From assembly GCA_900129675.1 (NCBI GenBank), contig FSRD01000001.1, positions 3,709,501-3,773,500 on the forward strand: a DNA stretch of 64,000 bases, read 5' to 3'. Below, piece after piece: positions 8,740 through 16,991 of the stretch. Position 1 is the first letter of the stretch. The number at the start of each line of letters is the position of its first letter. This stretch comes from Bradyrhizobium erythrophlei (GTDB lineage: Bacteria; Pseudomonadota; Alphaproteobacteria; Rhizobiales; Xanthobacteraceae). The position numbers were made by a program, and so were the translations under genes. The notes under the pieces were generated by a model, which saw only the letters and a list, made by a program, of their open reading frames with translations, was not told where the DNA came from and made no database searches.

Positions 8740-9039
8740 TCAGTTTGCCTCGGGCCGGTACAGCGTGTCGATGGTGACGGTGCCCACCGCGCGCGATACG
8801 CACGGGCAGATCTTGCGATTGTCGCGCTTTTGCTGGTCGCTGAAGAAGACGTCGCGATGGTCGATCTCGCCTTCGACCGCCACGACGTCGACGGCGCACA
8901 CCCCGCATTCGCCGCGCTGGCAGTCCGACATCATCTCGAAGCCGGCCTCGTTCAGCACGTCGAGCATGGAGCTGGTTTGCTGCACCACCAACTCGGTGTC
9001 CGAACCTTTCAGCCGGACGCGGAATTCCGCCGTTGGCAA
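8740..9039 (-). CDS. 2Fe-2S ferredoxin domain protein (stand-alone domain of phthalate-dioxygenase-reductase type)
   Basis: The 99-residue protein carries the plant-type cluster motif CQRGECGVC (CX4CX2C) and the later Cys in RKICPCVSRA. The order and the GEIDHRDVFFSDQQ segment match the C-terminal ferredoxin domain of phthalate-dioxygenase-type reductases, not a free ferredoxin. The only start in frame is TTG 9039 and a terminator ends 12 bases upstream, leaving almost no room for a promoter or ribosome site, so this may be a remnant of a longer reductase. It lies downstream of the Baeyer-Villiger monooxygenase on the same strand. Confidence 0.75.
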   Translation of the reverse strand: MPTAEFRVRLKGSDTELVVQQTSSMLDVLNEAGFEMMSDCQRGECGVCAVDVVAVEGEIDHRDVFFSDQQKRDNRKICPCVSRAVGTVTIDTLYRPEAN

Positions 9040-9050
9040 TAGTCCGCTGG

Positions 9051-9079
9051 AAAAAACCGCTCCCCGGGCAGGGAGCGGT
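9051..9079 (-). terminator. Rho-independent terminator after the monooxygenase gene
   Basis: ACCGCTCCC and GGGAGCGGT form a 9-bp stem with a 6-base loop; on the minus strand it is followed by six T residues. It lies 52 bases after the monooxygenase stop. Confidence 0.85.
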
Positions 9080-9130
9080 TCAAAAATCTGGCACCGCCTC
9101 AGCCGAGCGGCTGTCAGGCGATCGGCGTCG

Positions 9131-10633
9131 CTAGCCGTACACGAACACGTGGTCGTTCATATCGATGGCCGGAAATTCGTCTTTCTCCGCCCAGTAATCC
9201 TGGTTGTGCTGCCATTCCGGCTTGTCGCCGCGCTTCGGCAGCAGATGCATGCCGCGCATCATGTAGCCCGGATTGAAATTCTCCGGATCGATCCAGGGCA
9301 GCAGCGGCATGTTGTGGTCTTCCGGCCGCAGCGCCGGCGTCACCTTCCTGGCGCCGGTCTCTTTCATGTGGTTGAGCAGCTTGCAGACGAAGTCGGCGAC
9401 CAGATCGACGCGCAGCGTCCAGCTGGCGCGGAAATAGCCGAACACCCAGACCAGATTGGGCACGCCGGTGAACATCATGCCGCGATAGGTCACAGTATCG
9501 GCGAAATCCAGTTTCTTGCCGTCGACCGCGAATTCGATGTCGCCGTTGGCGGAGAGATTAAAGCCGGTCGCGGTGATGATGATGTCGGCTTCCAGTTCCC
9601 TGCCGGATTTCAGCAGAATGCCCTTCTCGGTGAAGCGGTCGATCTCGTCGGTGACGACCGAGGCCTTGCCGGACTTGATGCCCTGGAACAGATCGCCGTC
9701 GGGGATGAAGGCAATGCGCTGCCGCCACGGCCGGTATTTTGGCGTGAAGTGGGTGGCGATGTCGTAATCCTTGCCCAGATAAGCCTCGACCGCCGACAGC
9801 AGATCCTTCTTGGCGGCTTCGGGCTCCTCGAACGTCTTGCGGGTGAAGGCGTCCTGATCGAACAGGATTTTCCGGCGCGTGATTTCGTGGATCCATTTCT
9901 CGTCGACCTGCAACAGGCGCAACTGCTCGGCGATCTCGATCGCGTTGCGGCCGGTGCGGAAATAGGTCGGCGAGCGCTGCAGCATGGTGACATGCGCGCA
10001 GTCCTTCGCCATCGCCGGGATCAGGGTCGCCGCCGTAGCACCCGAGCCGATCACGATCACACGCTTGTTGTTGTAGTCGAGGTCATCAGGCCATTTCTGC
10101 GGATGGACGATCGGGCCCTTGAACCTGGCCATGTCCTTCCACTCCGGCGTATAGCCTTCGGTGTGGCGGTAATAGCCCTGGCACATCCAGAAGAAGTTGG
10201 TGGTGAAACGAACCGTCTCGCCGGTGTCTCCTCGGGTGGCCTCGATGGTCCAGAGATTTTGCTCGCTCGACCATTTCGCCGCGGTGATGGTGTGCTGATA
10301 GCGGATGTGGCGGGAAAGATCGTTCTCCTCGATCACTTCGCCCATATATTTGAGGATCTCGGCGGCGCTCGCGATCGGCGCGCTGGTCCACGGCTTGAAG
10401 CGGTAGCCGAAGGTATGGAGATCGCTGTCGGAGCGGATGCCGGGATAGCGGTGGGTGCTCCAGGTGCCGCCAAAGGTCTTCTGGGTTTCGAGGGCGACGA
10501 AACTCGTGCCCGGGCACTGCGTGGTCAGATGATAGGCGGCGCCGACGCCGGAGATGCCGGCGCCAGCGATCAGGACGTCGAAATGCTCGGTCGTGCCGGA
10601 CGCAGTTATGTGAACTTGGCTTTGAACGTTCAT
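9131..10633 (-). CDS. Flavin-binding monooxygenase, Baeyer-Villiger type
   Basis: The 500-residue protein has an N-terminal FAD Rossmann motif (LIAGAGISGVGAAYHL), the Baeyer-Villiger fingerprint FKGPIVHPQKWP matching FXGXXXHXXXWP, and the NADPH Rossmann motif VIVIGSGATAATLIPAMA, then an ATGFNL segment typical of class B monooxygenases. It should insert oxygen next to a carbonyl using FAD and NADPH. The start at ATG 10633 was chosen over an upstream frame to 10696 that crosses a hairpin. Its neighbours (2Fe-2S protein and GMC alcohol dehydrogenase) fit oxidation of an alcohol to a ketone and then an ester, but this is inference. Confidence 0.88.
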   Translation of the reverse strand: MNVQSQVHITASGTTEHFDVLIAGAGISGVGAAYHLTTQCPGTSFVALETQKTFGGTWSTHRYPGIRSDSDLHTFGYRFKPWTSAPIASAAEILKYMGEVIEENDLSRHIRYQHTITAAKWSSEQNLWTIEATRGDTGETVRFTTNFFWMCQGYYRHTEGYTPEWKDMARFKGPIVHPQKWPDDLDYNNKRVIVIGSGATAATLIPAMAKDCAHVTMLQRSPTYFRTGRNAIEIAEQLRLLQVDEKWIHEITRRKILFDQDAFTRKTFEEPEAAKKDLLSAVEAYLGKDYDIATHFTPKYRPWRQRIAFIPDGDLFQGIKSGKASVVTDEIDRFTEKGILLKSGRELEADIIITATGFNLSANGDIEFAVDGKKLDFADTVTYRGMMFTGVPNLVWVFGYFRASWTLRVDLVADFVCKLLNHMKETGARKVTPALRPEDHNMPLLPWIDPENFNPGYMMRGMHLLPKRGDKPEWQHNQDYWAEKDEFPAIDMNDHVFVYG

Positions 10634-10670
10634 ATTCCCTGATCTTTTGTTTGTTGCGTCCGCATAACCG

Positions 10671-10697
10671 AGGTGCCGGGACTTGAGCCCCGGCACC
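10671..10697 (-). terminator. Hairpin between the MoxR gene and the monooxygenase gene
   Basis: AGGTGCCGGG and CCCGGCACCT form a perfect 10-bp stem with a 7-base loop just after the MoxR-type gene stop. There is no T-run, so it may be a processing or pause site, or a weak terminator. Confidence 0.6.
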
Positions 10698-10709
10698 TTC
10701 AGCGGCGAA

Positions 10710-11552
10710 TTACACTTCCCTGCGGCTGAGGAACGCCAGCCGTTCGAACAGATGCACGTCCTGCTCGTTCTTGAGCAGCGCGCCGTGCAGCGGCGGGATC
10801 AGTTTGCGCGGATCGCGCTCCCGGAGCATTTCCGGGGTAATGTCCTCGTTGAGCAGCAGCTTGAGCCAGTCAAGCAGCTCCGACGTCGAGGGCTTCTTCT
10901 TCAGGCCCGGCACTTCGCGCACCTCGAAGAAGATCCGCAACGCTTCTTCCACCAGGCGCTTCTTGATGTTCGGGAAATGCACGTCGACGATCCGGCTCAT
11001 GGTGTCGGCGTCGGGAAACTTGATGTAGTGGAAGAAGCAGCGGCGCAGGAACGCGTCCGGCAGCTCCTTTTCGTTGTTAGAGGTGATCATCACGATCGGG
11101 CGCAGGCTTGCCTTGATGTTCTCGCCGGTCTCATAGACGAAGAACTCCATGCGATCGAGCTCGAGCAAGAGGTCGTTGGGGAATTCGATGTCGGCCTTGT
11201 CGATCTCGTCGATCAGGAGCACCGGACGCTTGTCGTGGGTGAAGGCATCCCACAATTTGCCGCGTTTGATGTAGTTGGAGATGTCGGAGACCCGGGGATC
11301 GCCGAGCTGGCTGTCGCGCAGCCGCGACACCGCGTCGTATTCGTAGAGGCCCTGCTGCGCCTTGGTAGTGGACTTGATGTGCCAGGTCAGAAGCGGCGCG
11401 CCGAGCGCTTTCGCGACTTCCTCGGCCAGCACGGTTTTGCCGGTGCCGGGCTCACCCTTGATCAGCAGCGGGCGCTCGAGCACGATCGAGGCGTTGACGG
11501 CGACCTTGAGGTCGTCGGTGGCGACGTAGTCCTTGGTACCGGTAAATTTCAT
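10710..11552 (-). CDS. MoxR-type AAA+ ATPase (CoxD-like)
   Basis: The 280-residue protein has a Walker A motif GEPGTGKT near residue 33-40, Walker B PVLLIDEIDKAD, sensor 1 VMITSNNEKELPDAFLRRCFF and the arginine-finger region of MoxR ATPases. These act as chaperones that activate metalloenzymes or membrane complexes together with VWA-domain partners. The VWA gene lies divergent, about 250 bases away, which fits this pairing; in carboxydotrophs CoxD and CoxE play these roles. No CO dehydrogenase genes are in view, so the client is unknown. Confidence 0.9.
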   Translation of the reverse strand: MKFTGTKDYVATDDLKVAVNASIVLERPLLIKGEPGTGKTVLAEEVAKALGAPLLTWHIKSTTKAQQGLYEYDAVSRLRDSQLGDPRVSDISNYIKRGKLWDAFTHDKRPVLLIDEIDKADIEFPNDLLLELDRMEFFVYETGENIKASLRPIVMITSNNEKELPDAFLRRCFFHYIKFPDADTMSRIVDVHFPNIKKRLVEEALRIFFEVREVPGLKKKPSTSELLDWLKLLLNEDITPEMLRERDPRKLIPPLHGALLKNEQDVHLFERLAFLSRREV

Positions 11553-11803
11553 AATACCCCGTATGGATAGGTTTCATTTTGATACTAGTGGAAAAAGCCG
11601 GCAGGTCTACCGCGGATTCCGCATAGGCCGTTTCAAACAATGTTGGAGGCGACTTCGCGCACGGGGGCACTGTTTCCGCCCTACGGAATGCATCGCGCGC
11701 AGCAAGTCCCTGCGGATTGTCTGTCAGAACTGAATAGCTGCCAGCGGGCTTTACCGTGGCGGCGGCCCTTGACGGGGGCCCCCCGGCGGGCAATCTAGAG
11801 AGC

Positions 11804-12979
11804 ATGTTCCTGCAATTCTTCACATCGCTGCGCGACGCCCAGGTCCCGGTGACCTTGCGTGAATATTTGACGCTGATGGAGGCGCTCGACGCCGACCTCG
11901 CCGAGCAGACGGTGGAGAATTTCTACTACCTCTCCCGCGCCGCTTTGGTGAAGGACGAGCGCAACCTCGACAAGTTCGATCGCGTGTTCGGCACCGTGTT
12001 CAAGGGACTGGAAAGCCTCCTGGACGCCATGGAGAAGGCGGACATTCCCGCCGAATGGCTGAAGAAGCTCGCGGAAAAATACCTCACCGAGGAAGAGAAG
12101 AAGCAGATCGAGGCGATGGGCTGGGACAAGCTCATGGAGACGCTTCGCCAGCGGTTGAAAGAGCAGCAGGGCCGCCATCAGGGCGGCAACAAATGGATCG
12201 GCACCGCAGGGACCTCGCCGTTCGGCGCCCACGGCTACAATCCCGAGGGGGTACGGATCGGCCAGGAGAAGAACCGCAACAACCGCGCGGTGAAGGTCTG
12301 GGACAAGCGCGAGTTCAGGGATCTCGACGGCAATGTCGAACTCGGCATTCGCAACATCAAGATCGCGCTACGACGTTTGCGCAAGTTCGCCCGCACCGGC
12401 GCGCCGGACGAACTCGATCTCGACACCACGATCAAGGAGACCGCCAACCACGGCTATCTCGACGTGCATATGCGCCCTGAGCGGCGCAACGCGGTCAAGG
12501 TATTGGTGTTCTTCGACATCGGCGGCTCGATGGATTCACATATCGAGCAGGTCGAGGAATTGTTCTCGGCGGCCAAGACCGAATTCAAGCACATGGAATA
12601 TTTCTACTTCCACAACTGCCTCTATGAAGGCGTCTGGAAGCAGAACAAGCGCCGCTTCACCGACCGCACGCCGACCTGGGACGTGCTGCATAAATATCCG
12701 CACGACTACAAGGTGGTGTTCGTCGGCGACGCCTCGATGTCGCCTTACGAGATCATGGTCCCCGGCGGCTCGGTCGAGCATGTCAATGAAGAGGCCGGAT
12801 CGGTCTGGCTCGATCGTATTACGCGCACCTATCCGCATGCGGTGTGGCTCAATCCGGTGGCGCAGAAACACTGGGACTATTCGGAATCCACCACCATCAT
12901 CCGCCGCCTGTTCTCGGAGCGCATGTATCCGATCACGATCGAGGGACTGGAAGGCGCGATGAAGGAACTGGTGCGGTAG
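11804..12979 (+). CDS. VWA domain-containing protein (CoxE-like)
   Basis: The 391-residue protein has an N-terminal helical region (VTLREYLTLMEALDADL) and a C-terminal von Willebrand A domain with the metal-site motif FFDIGGSMD (DxGxS), followed by VVFVGDASMSPYEI and WLNPVAQKHWDY. It matches the CoxE-like partners of MoxR ATPases. The start at 11804 was preferred over a 16-residue extension to 11756. It is cytosolic, and the divergent MoxR gene is the likely functional partner. Confidence 0.87.
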   Translation: MFLQFFTSLRDAQVPVTLREYLTLMEALDADLAEQTVENFYYLSRAALVKDERNLDKFDRVFGTVFKGLESLLDAMEKADIPAEWLKKLAEKYLTEEEKKQIEAMGWDKLMETLRQRLKEQQGRHQGGNKWIGTAGTSPFGAHGYNPEGVRIGQEKNRNNRAVKVWDKREFRDLDGNVELGIRNIKIALRRLRKFARTGAPDELDLDTTIKETANHGYLDVHMRPERRNAVKVLVFFDIGGSMDSHIEQVEELFSAAKTEFKHMEYFYFHNCLYEGVWKQNKRRFTDRTPTWDVLHKYPHDYKVVFVGDASMSPYEIMVPGGSVEHVNEEAGSVWLDRITRTYPHAVWLNPVAQKHWDYSESTTIIRRLFSERMYPITIEGLEGAMKELVR

Positions 12980-12989
12980 CGGGACTACG

Positions 12990-13122
12990 TGCCCCGGACG
13001 CAGCGCAGCGCGCAAGCGGTGCGTTGCAGAGCCGGGGCCCATCGAATTGGCTGCGTCATGGGTCCCGGCCCTGCGGTGTATCGTGAAGAACTCTGCACCG
13101 CGTCCGGGACACGTGAGGGGAG
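12990..13122. repeat. Dispersed intergenic repeat, GCCCCGGACGCA-type
   Basis: The gap between the VWA and rhodanese genes holds GCCCCGGACGCAGCGCAGCG, GAGCCGGGGCCCA / TGGGTCCCGGCCC and GCACCGCGTCCGGGAC, a set of mutually complementary blocks able to fold into a cruciform. It resembles repeated intergenic elements of Bradyrhizobium genomes. Confidence 0.6.
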
Positions 13123-13149
13123 GCGGCTTGCACAACGAGGTAAGAAAAA

Positions 13150-13563
13150 ATGCCCCAGACCATTCACCGCGGTATCAAATCCCTGATCGACGAAGCCAAT
13201 GCCGAGATCGAGACCGTCAGCGCGGCGGACGCGATCAAGGCCGCGCAGAGTCCCGACGTCGTGATCGTCGACGTCCGCGATCCCCGCGAGATCGAGCGCG
13301 ACGGCAAGATTCCCGGCGCGTTCTCCTGCACCCGCGGCATGCTGGAGTTCTGGATCGATCCGGCGAGCCCGTATGCCAAACCGATCTTCCAGGAAGACAA
13401 GAAATTCATCTTCCACTGCGCCGGCGGCATGCGCTCGGCGCTGGCGGCCAAGACGGCAAAGGACATGGGCCTGAAGCCGGTCGCCCATATGGGCGGCGGC
13501 TTCGCCGCCTGGCGCGACGCCGGCGGGCCGATCGAAAAGTGGGAACCGAAGAAGAACGGCTGA
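13150..13563 (+). CDS. Rhodanese-like domain protein
   Basis: A 137-residue single-domain rhodanese. The conserved DVRDPREIERDGKIPGAF segment and the active-site loop HCAGGMRSALAAK with its catalytic cysteine are present, followed by GGGFAAWRDAGGPIEKW. Single-domain rhodaneses carry persulfide sulfur between proteins or small molecules in the cytosol. The gene precedes a two-domain sulfurtransferase gene by about 140 bases (a palindromic repeat), so the two probably serve related sulfur transfer. Confidence 0.88.
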   Translation: MPQTIHRGIKSLIDEANAEIETVSAADAIKAAQSPDVVIVDVRDPREIERDGKIPGAFSCTRGMLEFWIDPASPYAKPIFQEDKKFIFHCAGGMRSALAAKTAKDMGLKPVAHMGGGFAAWRDAGGPIEKWEPKKNG

Positions 13564-13589
13564 GGTTGACGCGCCTTCGCTCTTTCACT

Positions 13590-13685
13590 TCGTCATTCCG
13601 AGGCGCGCGCCAGCGCGAACCCGGAATCTCCTGGAACAACTTCTGGATTCCGGGTCTGCGCCTGCCGGCGCATCCCGGAATGACA
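13590..13685. repeat. Dispersed palindromic repeat, CCCGGAAT-type (second copy)
   Basis: CGTCATTCCGAGGCGCG...AACCCGGAATCTC is followed by GGATTCCGGGTCTGCGCC and GCATCCCGGAATGACAACG. Its core words are the same as in the copy at 6335-6455. Confidence 0.75.
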
Positions 13686-13701
13686 ACGAGGATTTGCACA
13701 C

Positions 13702-14559
13702 ATGACCTTAACCGACGATCCGCTGGTCTCCACCGACTGGCTCGCCGCACATCTCGACGATCCCGGCGTAAGAATTATCGATGCCTCGTTCAAGCTGCCG
13801 GGCGTGCTGCCGTTGCCGCTGGATGATTATCTCGCGGCGCATATTCCGGGCGCGGCATTTTTTGATGTCGACGCGGTTTCCGATCACAATGACCCGCGGC
13901 CGCACATGTATCCCGACGCCGGGCAGTTCGCGCGCGATGTGGCGGCGCTCGGGATTTCCACCGGCGATACCGTGGTCGCCTACGATTCCGGCAGTTGGGT
14001 CGCAGCACCGCGGGCGTGGTGGATGTTCCTGTCGTTCGGCTATCGCAACGTGAAGGTGCTGGATGGCGGTTTGAAGAAATGGACCAGCGAAGGCCGCGCG
14101 ACGCAATCCGGCAAGGTCACGCCGAAACCCGGACAGTTCACAGCCAGGCTCGATCCCGGTTACATCCGAAGCCAGCAGCAAGTGCTCGCCAATATCGAAA
14201 CGCGCGCCGAGCAGTTGGTCGATGCCCGCCCGCGCGGGCGTTTTGAAGGTACCGTCGCTGAGCCGCGGCCGGATTCCCGCTCCGGCCACATTCCCGGCAG
14301 CCGCAACGTGCCTTACGCGGAATTGTTCGACGCCAAGACCGGCGCGATGAAGCCGCTCGAGGAACTGCGCAAGGCCTTCACCGGCGCTGGCGTCGAACTG
14401 ACAAAACCGATCGTGACCACCTGCGGCTCCGGCGTCTCCGCGCTGGTGCTGACGCTGGCGCTGTATCGCCTTGGCGTACGCGGCACCGCGCTCTATGACG
14501 GCTCGTGGGCCGAATGGGGTTTGCCCAACGGGCCGCCGGTTGCGACCGGCCCGGCCTGA
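13702..14559 (+). CDS. sseA: Two-domain sulfurtransferase (3-mercaptopyruvate/thiosulfate type)
   Basis: The 285-residue protein has two rhodanese domains. The inactive N-terminal one includes RIIDASFKLPG and HIPGAAFFDVDAVSD; the catalytic C-terminal one has QLVDARPRGRFEGT, GHIPGSRNVPY and the active-site loop TTCGSGVSALVLTLAL. The CGSGVSA loop is typical of 3-mercaptopyruvate sulfurtransferases (SseA), whereas thiosulfate rhodaneses usually have CRKGVT, so the mercaptopyruvate activity is more likely. It transfers sulfane sulfur to thiols or cyanide. The start follows AACGAGGA. Confidence 0.85.
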   Translation: MTLTDDPLVSTDWLAAHLDDPGVRIIDASFKLPGVLPLPLDDYLAAHIPGAAFFDVDAVSDHNDPRPHMYPDAGQFARDVAALGISTGDTVVAYDSGSWVAAPRAWWMFLSFGYRNVKVLDGGLKKWTSEGRATQSGKVTPKPGQFTARLDPGYIRSQQQVLANIETRAEQLVDARPRGRFEGTVAEPRPDSRSGHIPGSRNVPYAELFDAKTGAMKPLEELRKAFTGAGVELTKPIVTTCGSGVSALVLTLALYRLGVRGTALYDGSWAEWGLPNGPPVATGPA

Positions 14560-14688
14560 GTGACGCACGCCGGTCGTTTCACGGAAAATTGCTGCGACCG
14601 GTGGTCGCAAGCAAGGGTGGTGCCGCGATTGTGGTATTACATCTGAGCTGCACGGCAGCCGAACGCGCGCTGCCCAAGGTGTCGGATC

Positions 14689-15219
14689 ATGCGGACAGGT
14701 CGATGGGCGTTTTGGCTGCTCTTGCCGGTCGCGGCCGTGACCACGGGTGTCAACGCGGTGGCCGCTGAACATGTCGAAACGCTCGCGACGTCGGCCGGTG
14801 CGCCCGTCAAGCTCGGCGCCGAACCGGTGGCGGTGACGCTTGCGCCGCCGGCTGCGGGCAAGGCGCTGTCCGCGCGGGTCGCAAACGTCGGCCAGAACCG
14901 CAAGGTCTATCTCGTCGCCAGAGGGCTCGGCACCGACGAGCCGCCGGAGACGATCTACCAGATTTACCTCGGGCTGCCGCCGGACGTCGCGCCAAGTCCC
15001 GACGCGATTTATTATGTCGGCTCACTGAATTTCTTCCATGCCGTGGGAGCCGCGCGATCCGATCCGCGCTTTCTTAGTTTCGACGTGACCGCGCTTCTGC
15101 GGACGCTGCAGTCGCGTCATTCGCTGGGCGACAATACAACCGTAACGATCGTTCCGGCCGGCAGGCCCCGCGCCGGCGCCAAGCCCGTCATCGCCGAGGT
15201 CGCGCTGGTCGAGCAGTAG
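14689..15219 (+). CDS. Secreted protein homologous to the C-terminal domain of the adjacent tyrosinase
   Basis: A 176-residue exported protein: signal peptide MRTGRWAFWLLLPVAAVTTG... with cleavage near NAVAA-EH. The mature part aligns with the last ~155 residues of the tyrosinase encoded 240 bases downstream: both have PVxLGAxPVxVxL, SARxxxxxxNxxVYLV, PETxxxxYLxLP, YYVGS/HYVGSxNFFxAV and TxVTIVPA plus a VEQ C-terminus. It has no copper-binding histidine motif of its own. It may assist folding, copper loading or shielding of the tyrosinase active site, by analogy with caddie or lid domains, but that is inference. Confidence 0.8.
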   Translation: MRTGRWAFWLLLPVAAVTTGVNAVAAEHVETLATSAGAPVKLGAEPVAVTLAPPAAGKALSARVANVGQNRKVYLVARGLGTDEPPETIYQIYLGLPPDVAPSPDAIYYVGSLNFFHAVGAARSDPRFLSFDVTALLRTLQSRHSLGDNTTVTIVPAGRPRAGAKPVIAEVALVEQ

Positions 15220-15457
15220 GCTGCTTGGAGCGTTTTCAAGCGAAGTGGACACCGGTTCGCATAGCAATCAAGCTTGCGCAGATTGCGTAGACTTATCTGC
15301 GGTAGAAAACGCGTCAAAACAAGAATCTCTGCAGCCAAATGACGCAGCAACTGCCAATTTGACACAGCAATTAAAGATTGCATTTTGTTGTGTCGACACC
15401 CTCGATGCGGTAGTCTGCGCGCGATCGTGCGGATCATCACAACAGAGGGAGGTAGAC

Positions 15458-16942
15458 ATGGCGGAGCTGTCGCGTCGTCATCTCGTCGTCAGCGGGCTTG
15501 CCGGAGCAGGCGCGAGCCTAATGCCCGGCTCCATCAGAGAGGCGAATGCCGCAACGTCGATCCGGTACAATCTGGCCTCGCCGAACGGCCAAGTGATGCT
15601 CAAGAAATATGCCCAGGCCGTGAAGCTCATGATGGCGCTACCGCCAAAGGATCCGTTGAGCTGGACCTTCCAGTGGTACACGCACGCGGTGCCGACCAAT
15701 ACCACCAAGGCGGCGGCGCTGACGCAGATCTTCGGGCCCAACCCGTCGCCGAACAAGACGCTGGCCACCGAGATGTGGAACACCTGCCAGGGGCACTTCG
15801 CGGCCTCCGGCGAGCCGTATTTTTGCCCGTGGCACCGGATGTATGTCTGCTACTTCGAGGAGATCATCCGCGCGATCCTGAAGGATCCCAAGTTCACGCT
15901 GCCATACTGGAATTATACGGTGCCGGCCGGCTATGCCGTGCCGAAGGAATTCCGCATGCAGAACGATCCGCTGTGGGGGCCGCTGTATCGCCCGAACCGC
16001 AATCCGACATCGAATGCAGGGCAGCCGATCTTCGCCGCCGGCGGTTCCGCCAGCGATATGAGTCCTGCGCCGGCGATGGCGGAAACCCAATATCTGCCGA
16101 GCGGCGCGATACAAGGCTTCAACCAGACGCTCGACTTCGGTCTCCACGGCAACGTGCACGTCTTCACCGGCAACAGCCAGGGCATGGGCCAGATACCCTG
16201 GGCCGCGAACGACCCGATCTTCTGGATGCATCACTGCAACATCGATCGCATCTGGGCGAGCTGGAACAACGCCGGTCACGCCAATCCCAACACCGCGGCG
16301 TGGCAGGGCAAGGTGTTCATATTCGCCGGCCCCGACGGCAAGGGCGTCAAGGCGACCGTGAAGGATTACACCAACACCAAGAAGTGCGATTACCAATATG
16401 ATCAGCTGATCGGTACGAAGCTCGTCGCTTCGGTTGCCGAGTCGCTCGCGCCTGCGGCGGCCGCGGCTCCGGTGACGGTGGCGAAGACACAGGGTGGACC
16501 GGTGGCGCTCGGCGCTGCGCCGGTTCGGGTCAGCCTGCAGGCTGCGGCGTCTCCCTCGACCGCGGCGTCACCGTTGTCTGCCAGGCTTTCAGCCCTGCCG
16601 GAAAATCACCGGGTCTATCTGGTCATCAACGACTTCAAGGCCGACGCGCAGCCGGAGACGCTGTTCCGCGTCTATCTCGATCTGCCCGATAGTCCGCCGT
16701 CCGATCCGGTCAACAGCCACTATGTCGGGTCCTTCAATTTCTTCGCCGCGGTTGCGCATGGCGACGACCACGACCACGCGGACGTCGCCCGGTCGATCAG
16801 CTTCGACATCACCGACATTGCCGCCAATCTCGATGCCAAGGGTCTGTTGAAGACCGAGCACGCCGTGACGATCGTTCCGGCGAAGGCGCCGGCCGCGGAC
16901 GCGAAAGCGGTCGTCGGCAATATTTCGTTCGTCGAGCAGTAG
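15458..16942 (+). CDS. Tyrosinase (type 3 copper protein) with C-terminal lid-like domain
   Basis: The 494-residue protein has a Tat-type leader (LSRRHLVVSGLAGAGASLMPG). The CuA site histidines lie in WYTHAVP, CQGHFAA and PWHRMYVCYFE; the CuB site in GLHGNVHVF and PIFWMHHCNIDRIWASW. After about residue 340 a beta-rich C-terminal domain follows, paralogous to the separate gene upstream. Tyrosinases hydroxylate monophenols and oxidise o-diphenols to quinones, leading to melanin. The start at 15458 is preceded by GAGGGAGGT; the 71-residue extension to 15245 is non-coding. The twin-arginine leader implies export after folding and copper loading. Confidence 0.92.
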   Translation: MAELSRRHLVVSGLAGAGASLMPGSIREANAATSIRYNLASPNGQVMLKKYAQAVKLMMALPPKDPLSWTFQWYTHAVPTNTTKAAALTQIFGPNPSPNKTLATEMWNTCQGHFAASGEPYFCPWHRMYVCYFEEIIRAILKDPKFTLPYWNYTVPAGYAVPKEFRMQNDPLWGPLYRPNRNPTSNAGQPIFAAGGSASDMSPAPAMAETQYLPSGAIQGFNQTLDFGLHGNVHVFTGNSQGMGQIPWAANDPIFWMHHCNIDRIWASWNNAGHANPNTAAWQGKVFIFAGPDGKGVKATVKDYTNTKKCDYQYDQLIGTKLVASVAESLAPAAAAAPVTVAKTQGGPVALGAAPVRVSLQAAASPSTAASPLSARLSALPENHRVYLVINDFKADAQPETLFRVYLDLPDSPPSDPVNSHYVGSFNFFAAVAHGDDHDHADVARSISFDITDIAANLDAKGLLKTEHAVTIVPAKAPAADAKAVVGNISFVEQ

Positions 16943-16991
16943 GGCTACGCCGGCGAAATTTGCGGGAAGCGCGCCTGACCCGCGCGCTTCG

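Noticed and set aside
8765..10642. A 625-codon plus-strand open frame
   Set aside because: It is antisense to the monooxygenase, whose FAD, NADPH and Baeyer-Villiger motifs are clear; the plus frame is a GC-rich shadow.
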